6,950 bases of DNA from Actinomycetes bacterium (GTDB lineage: Bacteria > Actinomycetota > Acidimicrobiia > Acidimicrobiales > Bog-793). Position numbers and translations under genes: made by a program. Below are positions 4,077 through 6,950 of this stretch, piece by piece. The stretch is taken from assembly GCA_021821585.1 (NCBI GenBank), contig JAKACF010000161.1, forward strand, positions 1-6,950, in the 5' to 3' direction. The notes under the pieces were generated by a model. The model was not told the origin of the DNA. It saw only the letters and a list, made by a program, of their open reading frames with translations, and did not search any database. The number at the start of each line of letters is the position of its first letter. The stretch's first letter is position 1.

Positions 4077-6854
4077 GTGGCCCCCTACCTGCTCCTCGAC
4101 GGGCACTCGCTCGCCTTCCGCGCCTGGTTCGCACTGCAGGACGCCAACCTCGTCACCTCCTCGGGCCAGGAGACCCAGGCCGTCTACGGCTTCGCCGGGA
4201 TGCTCGGGCGCCTGCTCGACGACCATTCGCCCGCCGGCATCGCCGTCGCCTTCGACCGGGGCGAGCCGACCTTCCGCGACGAGCTCGAGGCGGAGTACAA
4301 GGCGGGACGGGCCCCCACGCCCGACACCCTGCACGAGCAGGTCAACCTGATCCGCCGGATGGTCGAGCTGATGGGCATCCCCGTCGTCGAGCTCCCCGGC
4401 TACGAGGCCGACGACGTGCTCGCCACCCTCGCCACCCGGCTCGAGGCGGCCGGAGAGGACGTGATCGTCGTGACCGGCGACCGCGACACCTACCAGCTCG
4501 TGAGCGACCCGCACGTGAAGGTGCTCTACAACCGGCGCGGGGTGACCGACTACGTCCTCTACGACGAGTCGGGCATCGAGGAGCGGACCGGCGTCCGCCC
4601 CGAGAAGTACCCGGTCCTGGCGGCGCTGCGGGGCGACCCGTCGGACAACCTGCCTGGTGTGCCCGGCGTCGGGGAGAAGACGGCCGCCAAGCTCGTCAAC
4701 ACCTACGGCGACCTGGACAACCTGTTCTCGCACCTCGACGAGCTCTCGCCGAAGCTGCGCCAGTCGCTCTCGGACAACGAGGAGCGCGTCCGGCGCAACT
4801 TCGCCCTGACGCCGCTCGTGCGGGACGCCCCGGTCGCCTGCGAGCTCGAGGACCTGCACTTCGGCCGCTCGGACCGCGACGAGCTCGTCAACCTGTTCAA
4901 CCTGCTCGAGATCCGGGCGCCGCGCGACAAGATCCTCTCGGCGCTCGACCGCCTGGAGGGCAGGACGCAGGTCGCGCCGCCCGAGACCGCCCCGGCGCCG
5001 CGGCCCCTTCGCACCGTGTCGGTGGAGGAGCCCCTCGAGGGCAGCCGGCTGCTCGAGGAGCTGAACGACACCGACGGCGGGATCGCGCTCGAGCCGGAGT
5101 GGTCCGGCACGCCCGGCCGCTCCGAGCTCGTCGGGCTGGCGCTCGTGAGGGTCGAGCCGCCCGAGGCGGGCGGCGAGCGGCGGGCCGTGTTCGTCCCCGC
5201 CGGGCTGTTCGAGCCGCTCCGCCCAGGGCTCGAGGCCCTTCTCGGTCGCCGCCGCGGGCTCGAGCGGCTCGTCTGCTTCCGGGCCAAGGAGCTCATGCGG
5301 CGCCTCATCCCCGATGGCTTCGACCTCTCGGGCCTCGACCTCGACCTCGCCGTCGTGAGCTACCTCGTCGACCCGAGCGGGCCGCCGGCGAGAGTCGAGG
5401 CCCTCGGCGCCGCCCAGCAGCCCTCCGAGCCGCCCGCCACCCAGCTCGGCTTCGCTCTCGGCCCCGACAGCGCCGGTCCCTCCCCGGCCGAGGCGGCCGC
5501 CGGTCGGGCGGCCCTGCTCGCCGACATGGCGCCGTCGGTGCGGCGCCGGCTCGCCGAGACGGGCGCCGAGGAGCTCTACTCGGCCGTGGAGCGGCCGCTC
5601 ATCGGCGTGCTCGCCCGGATGGAGGTGGCCGGCATCGCCGTCGACAGGCGGCGCCTCGAGGAGATCAACGACGAGCTCACGACCGAGTCCGAACGCCTCG
5701 AGGCCGAGGTGCAGCGGCTCGCCGGCGAACCGTTCAAGGTGAACTCGACCCCGCAGCTGCGCCACGTCCTGTTCGAGGTCCTCGGGCTCACCCCCCAGAA
5801 GAAGACCAAGACCGGGTACTCGACCGATGCCCAGAGCCTCGAGCGCCTCCGGGACGCCCACCCCATCATCGAGGCGCTGCTCGCCTACCGGGAGGTCGAG
5901 AAGCTGCGCTCGACCTACGGGACCGGGCTGCTCTCCGAGGTGGCCGAGGACGGCAGGATCCACGCCTCGTTCAACCAGACCGTCGCCCGGACCGGCCGCC
6001 TCTCGTCGGACCAGCCGAACCTTCACAACATCCCCGTCCGCTCCGAGCTCGGGCGCCAGTTCCGGGAGGCGTTCGTCCCGGCGGCCGGCTGCGAGCTGCT
6101 CGTCGCCGACTACGACCAGATCGAGCTGCGGGTGATCGCCCACCTCGCCGAGGACCCCGGACTGATCGAGGCGTTCACGACCGGGGTCGACATCCACTCG
6201 GCCACCGCGCAGCGCGTCTTCGGCGTCGACGCCGCCGGGGTGACGCCGGCGATGAGGGCGCGGGCGAAGATGGTCTCCTACGGCCTCGCCTACGGCATGG
6301 AGGCCTACGGCCTCTCCCAGCGTCTCGCCATCCCCGTGGAGGAGGCGGCCGCCATCTTGAACCAGTACTTCACCGCCTTCCCGAACGTGAAGGCCTACAT
6401 GAACCGGGCCGTCGCCGACGCGAGGGCGCGGGGCTACACCGAGACGCTCTTCGGCCGTCGCCGGTACCTGCCCGACCTCGCCTCCTCGAACTTCCAGGTC
6501 CGCCAGGCCGCCGAACGCCAGGCCATGAACGCCGGGATCCAGGGGCTCGCCGCCGACATCTTCAAGGTGGCCCTCGTCCGCCTCGACGCCGCCCTGGCCG
6601 AGCGCGGTCTCTCGAGCCGCATCGTCCTGCAGGTCCACGACGAGATCATCGTCGAGAGCGCCCTCTCTGAGGCCGCCGAGGTGGCGACGCTCACCGAGGA
6701 GGTGATGCGCTCGGCCGCGGACCTCTCGGTGCCGCTCGCCGTCCACGTGGCGAGCGGGCCGAGCTGGGCGGCCGCCAAGGAGGGCGGCGCCGCCGTCGAG
6801 GCGGACGAGGACGTCGAGCTGGCCCTGCTCGCCGACGACGTCGGGGGCGGCTGA
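4077..6854 (+). CDS. polA: DNA polymerase I (5' nuclease and family A polymerase; proofreading site lost)
   Basis: The enzyme fills gaps and removes RNA primers in lagging-strand synthesis and repair. It has 925 residues from the GTG at 4077. That start is chosen for leaderless spacing and because LLLDGHSLAFRAW begins at residue 5; GTG at 4074 adds one residue. The 5' nuclease occupies about 1-290, with Asp8, GYEADD 108-113, TGDRD 133-137 and GDPSDNLPGVPGVG from 186. A Pro/Ala linker lies near 300-315. The proofreading-like domain, about 325-500, is degenerate: IALEPEW 336-342 replaces the E. coli DTETD motif, and the later N...D and Asp501-type residues are absent. The polymerase domain runs from about 500, with motif A DYDQIELR (Asp678, Glu683), O-helix Arg727, Lys731, Tyr735 and Tyr739, and motif C QVHDE (His854, Asp855, Glu856). 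Tyr735 sits at the E. coli Phe762 position, as in mycobacterial Pol I. A 24-residue acidic tail follows the usual C terminus. Confidence 0.97.
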   Translation: MAPYLLLDGHSLAFRAWFALQDANLVTSSGQETQAVYGFAGMLGRLLDDHSPAGIAVAFDRGEPTFRDELEAEYKAGRAPTPDTLHEQVNLIRRMVELMGIPVVELPGYEADDVLATLATRLEAAGEDVIVVTGDRDTYQLVSDPHVKVLYNRRGVTDYVLYDESGIEERTGVRPEKYPVLAALRGDPSDNLPGVPGVGEKTAAKLVNTYGDLDNLFSHLDELSPKLRQSLSDNEERVRRNFALTPLVRDAPVACELEDLHFGRSDRDELVNLFNLLEIRAPRDKILSALDRLEGRTQVAPPETAPAPRPLRTVSVEEPLEGSRLLEELNDTDGGIALEPEWSGTPGRSELVGLALVRVEPPEAGGERRAVFVPAGLFEPLRPGLEALLGRRRGLERLVCFRAKELMRRLIPDGFDLSGLDLDLAVVSYLVDPSGPPARVEALGAAQQPSEPPATQLGFALGPDSAGPSPAEAAAGRAALLADMAPSVRRRLAETGAEELYSAVERPLIGVLARMEVAGIAVDRRRLEEINDELTTESERLEAEVQRLAGEPFKVNSTPQLRHVLFEVLGLTPQKKTKTGYSTDAQSLERLRDAHPIIEALLAYREVEKLRSTYGTGLLSEVAEDGRIHASFNQTVARTGRLSSDQPNLHNIPVRSELGRQFREAFVPAAGCELLVADYDQIELRVIAHLAEDPGLIEAFTTGVDIHSATAQRVFGVDAAGVTPAMRARAKMVSYGLAYGMEAYGLSQRLAIPVEEAAAILNQYFTAFPNVKAYMNRAVADARARGYTETLFGRRRYLPDLASSNFQVRQAAERQAMNAGIQGLAADIFKVALVRLDAALAERGLSSRIVLQVHDEIIVESALSEAAEVATLTEEVMRSAADLSVPLAVHVASGPSWAAAKEGGAAVEADEDVELALLADDVGGG

Positions 6855-6874
6855 ACGGAGCTTCCCGCAGGTGG

Positions 6875-6882
6875 TATAGCCT
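6875..6882 (+). promoter_or_regulatory. Candidate promoter -10 region downstream of polA
   Basis: TATAGCCT contains TATAGC (6875-6880) and TAGCCT (6877-6882), the most AT-rich spot in the local sequence. A weak -35-like CTGAAC at 6851-6856 lies 18 bases before TATAGC and overlaps the polA stop. A transcript would start near 6887 and run to the right edge. The next gene, rpsA by mycobacterial synteny, would begin beyond 6950 after a leader of at least 60 bases. No ORF in 6855-6950 resembles ribosomal protein S1. Confidence 0.4.
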
Positions 6883-6898
6883 TTCGTCTGGGAGCGGT

Positions 6899-6922
6899 GC
6901 GACCCGGCGGGCTCGGCGTCGC
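6899..6922 (+). other. Imperfect hairpin after polA
   Basis: GCGAC 6899-6903 pairs with GTCGC 6918-6922, and CCG 6904-6906 pairs with CGG 6914-6916 across one bulged base, closing a seven-base loop. CCCCGTTTCT follows, which is too poor in T for a confident terminator. It could be a weak polA terminator or a leader structure of the downstream gene. Nothing else is seen in the last 96 bases. Confidence 0.25.
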
Positions 6923-6950
6923 CCCGTTTCTCCGACCACCGTCAACCGTC

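Noticed and set aside
4045..4080. DtxR/IdeR or MntR operator overlapping the divergent promoter
   Set aside because: I looked for a TTAGG/CCTAA-type palindrome. Only the short CGATCG palindrome and a loose GGTAGGTAC stretch are present, which does not resemble a known box.
4071..6746. Very long minus-strand open frame (about 2.7 kb) antisense to polA, in frame with the DtxR-family gene
   Set aside because: It has no recognisable domain upstream of the repressor, is rich in Gly/Val/Glu/Leu/Arg as expected for the complement of GC-rich codons, and polA on the other strand is unmistakable. Lack of stops is a base-composition effect.
6897..6950. Short open frame from GTG at 6897 to the right edge
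   Set aside because: The 18 codons read Arg/Pro/Gly-rich and do not resemble the start of ribosomal protein S1 or any known protein; the bases also form a hairpin and are better explained as a leader.
6937..6950. Tandem ACCGTC repeat at the right edge
   Set aside because: There are only two six-base copies, cut off by the window edge, with no basis for calling an operator or repeat array.

Overview
The window is very GC-rich, with GTG starts and almost no intergenic space, and it reads as chromosomal DNA of an actinobacterium. The pairing of an ANTAR response regulator (PdtaR type) with DNA polymerase I matches the mycobacterial neighbourhood Rv1626 to Rv1629, where rpsA follows polA. A deep-branching class such as Acidimicrobiia is possible, but that placement is inference from motif wording only.

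Layout. (1) Bases 3-2350 hold two overlapping plus-strand genes of an energy-coupling-factor (ECF) type vitamin/metal importer: a double ATPase whose reading frame runs off the left edge through a hydrophobic segment, and an EcfT/CbiQ-like membrane coupling protein that starts inside the ATPase stop codon (ATGA). (2) Bases 2376-2660 encode a 94-residue coiled-coil protein of unknown function that appears to be translated from a leaderless message. (3) After a 60-base spacer with two small GC-rich hairpins comes a 201-residue ANTAR response regulator (2721-3326). (4) On the minus strand, 3369-4070 encodes a DtxR/IdeR/MntR-family metal-dependent repressor. (5) It is divergent from polA (4077-6854), with only 6 to 27 bases between the two starts. 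(6) The last 96 bases hold a candidate promoter and a hairpin, probably the leader of the next gene; rpsA is the expected neighbour but no part of it can be read here.

The genes do not form a single pathway. The ECF pair is one transporter operon. The coiled-coil gene and the ANTAR regulator are co-oriented and may be co-transcribed. The repressor and polA share a compact divergent promoter in which two actinobacterial -10 elements lie 2 bases apart and each points to a leaderless or near-leaderless GTG start. The polymerase keeps its 5' nuclease and polymerase sites, has lost its proofreading residues, and has several substitutions in conserved polymerase motifs. No mobile element, CRISPR array, tRNA or rRNA is visible. 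I see no clearly new multi-gene system. The points most worth following up are the divergent leaderless promoter, the altered metal site of the repressor, the apparent fusion at the N terminus of the ECF ATPase, and the polymerase substitutions.
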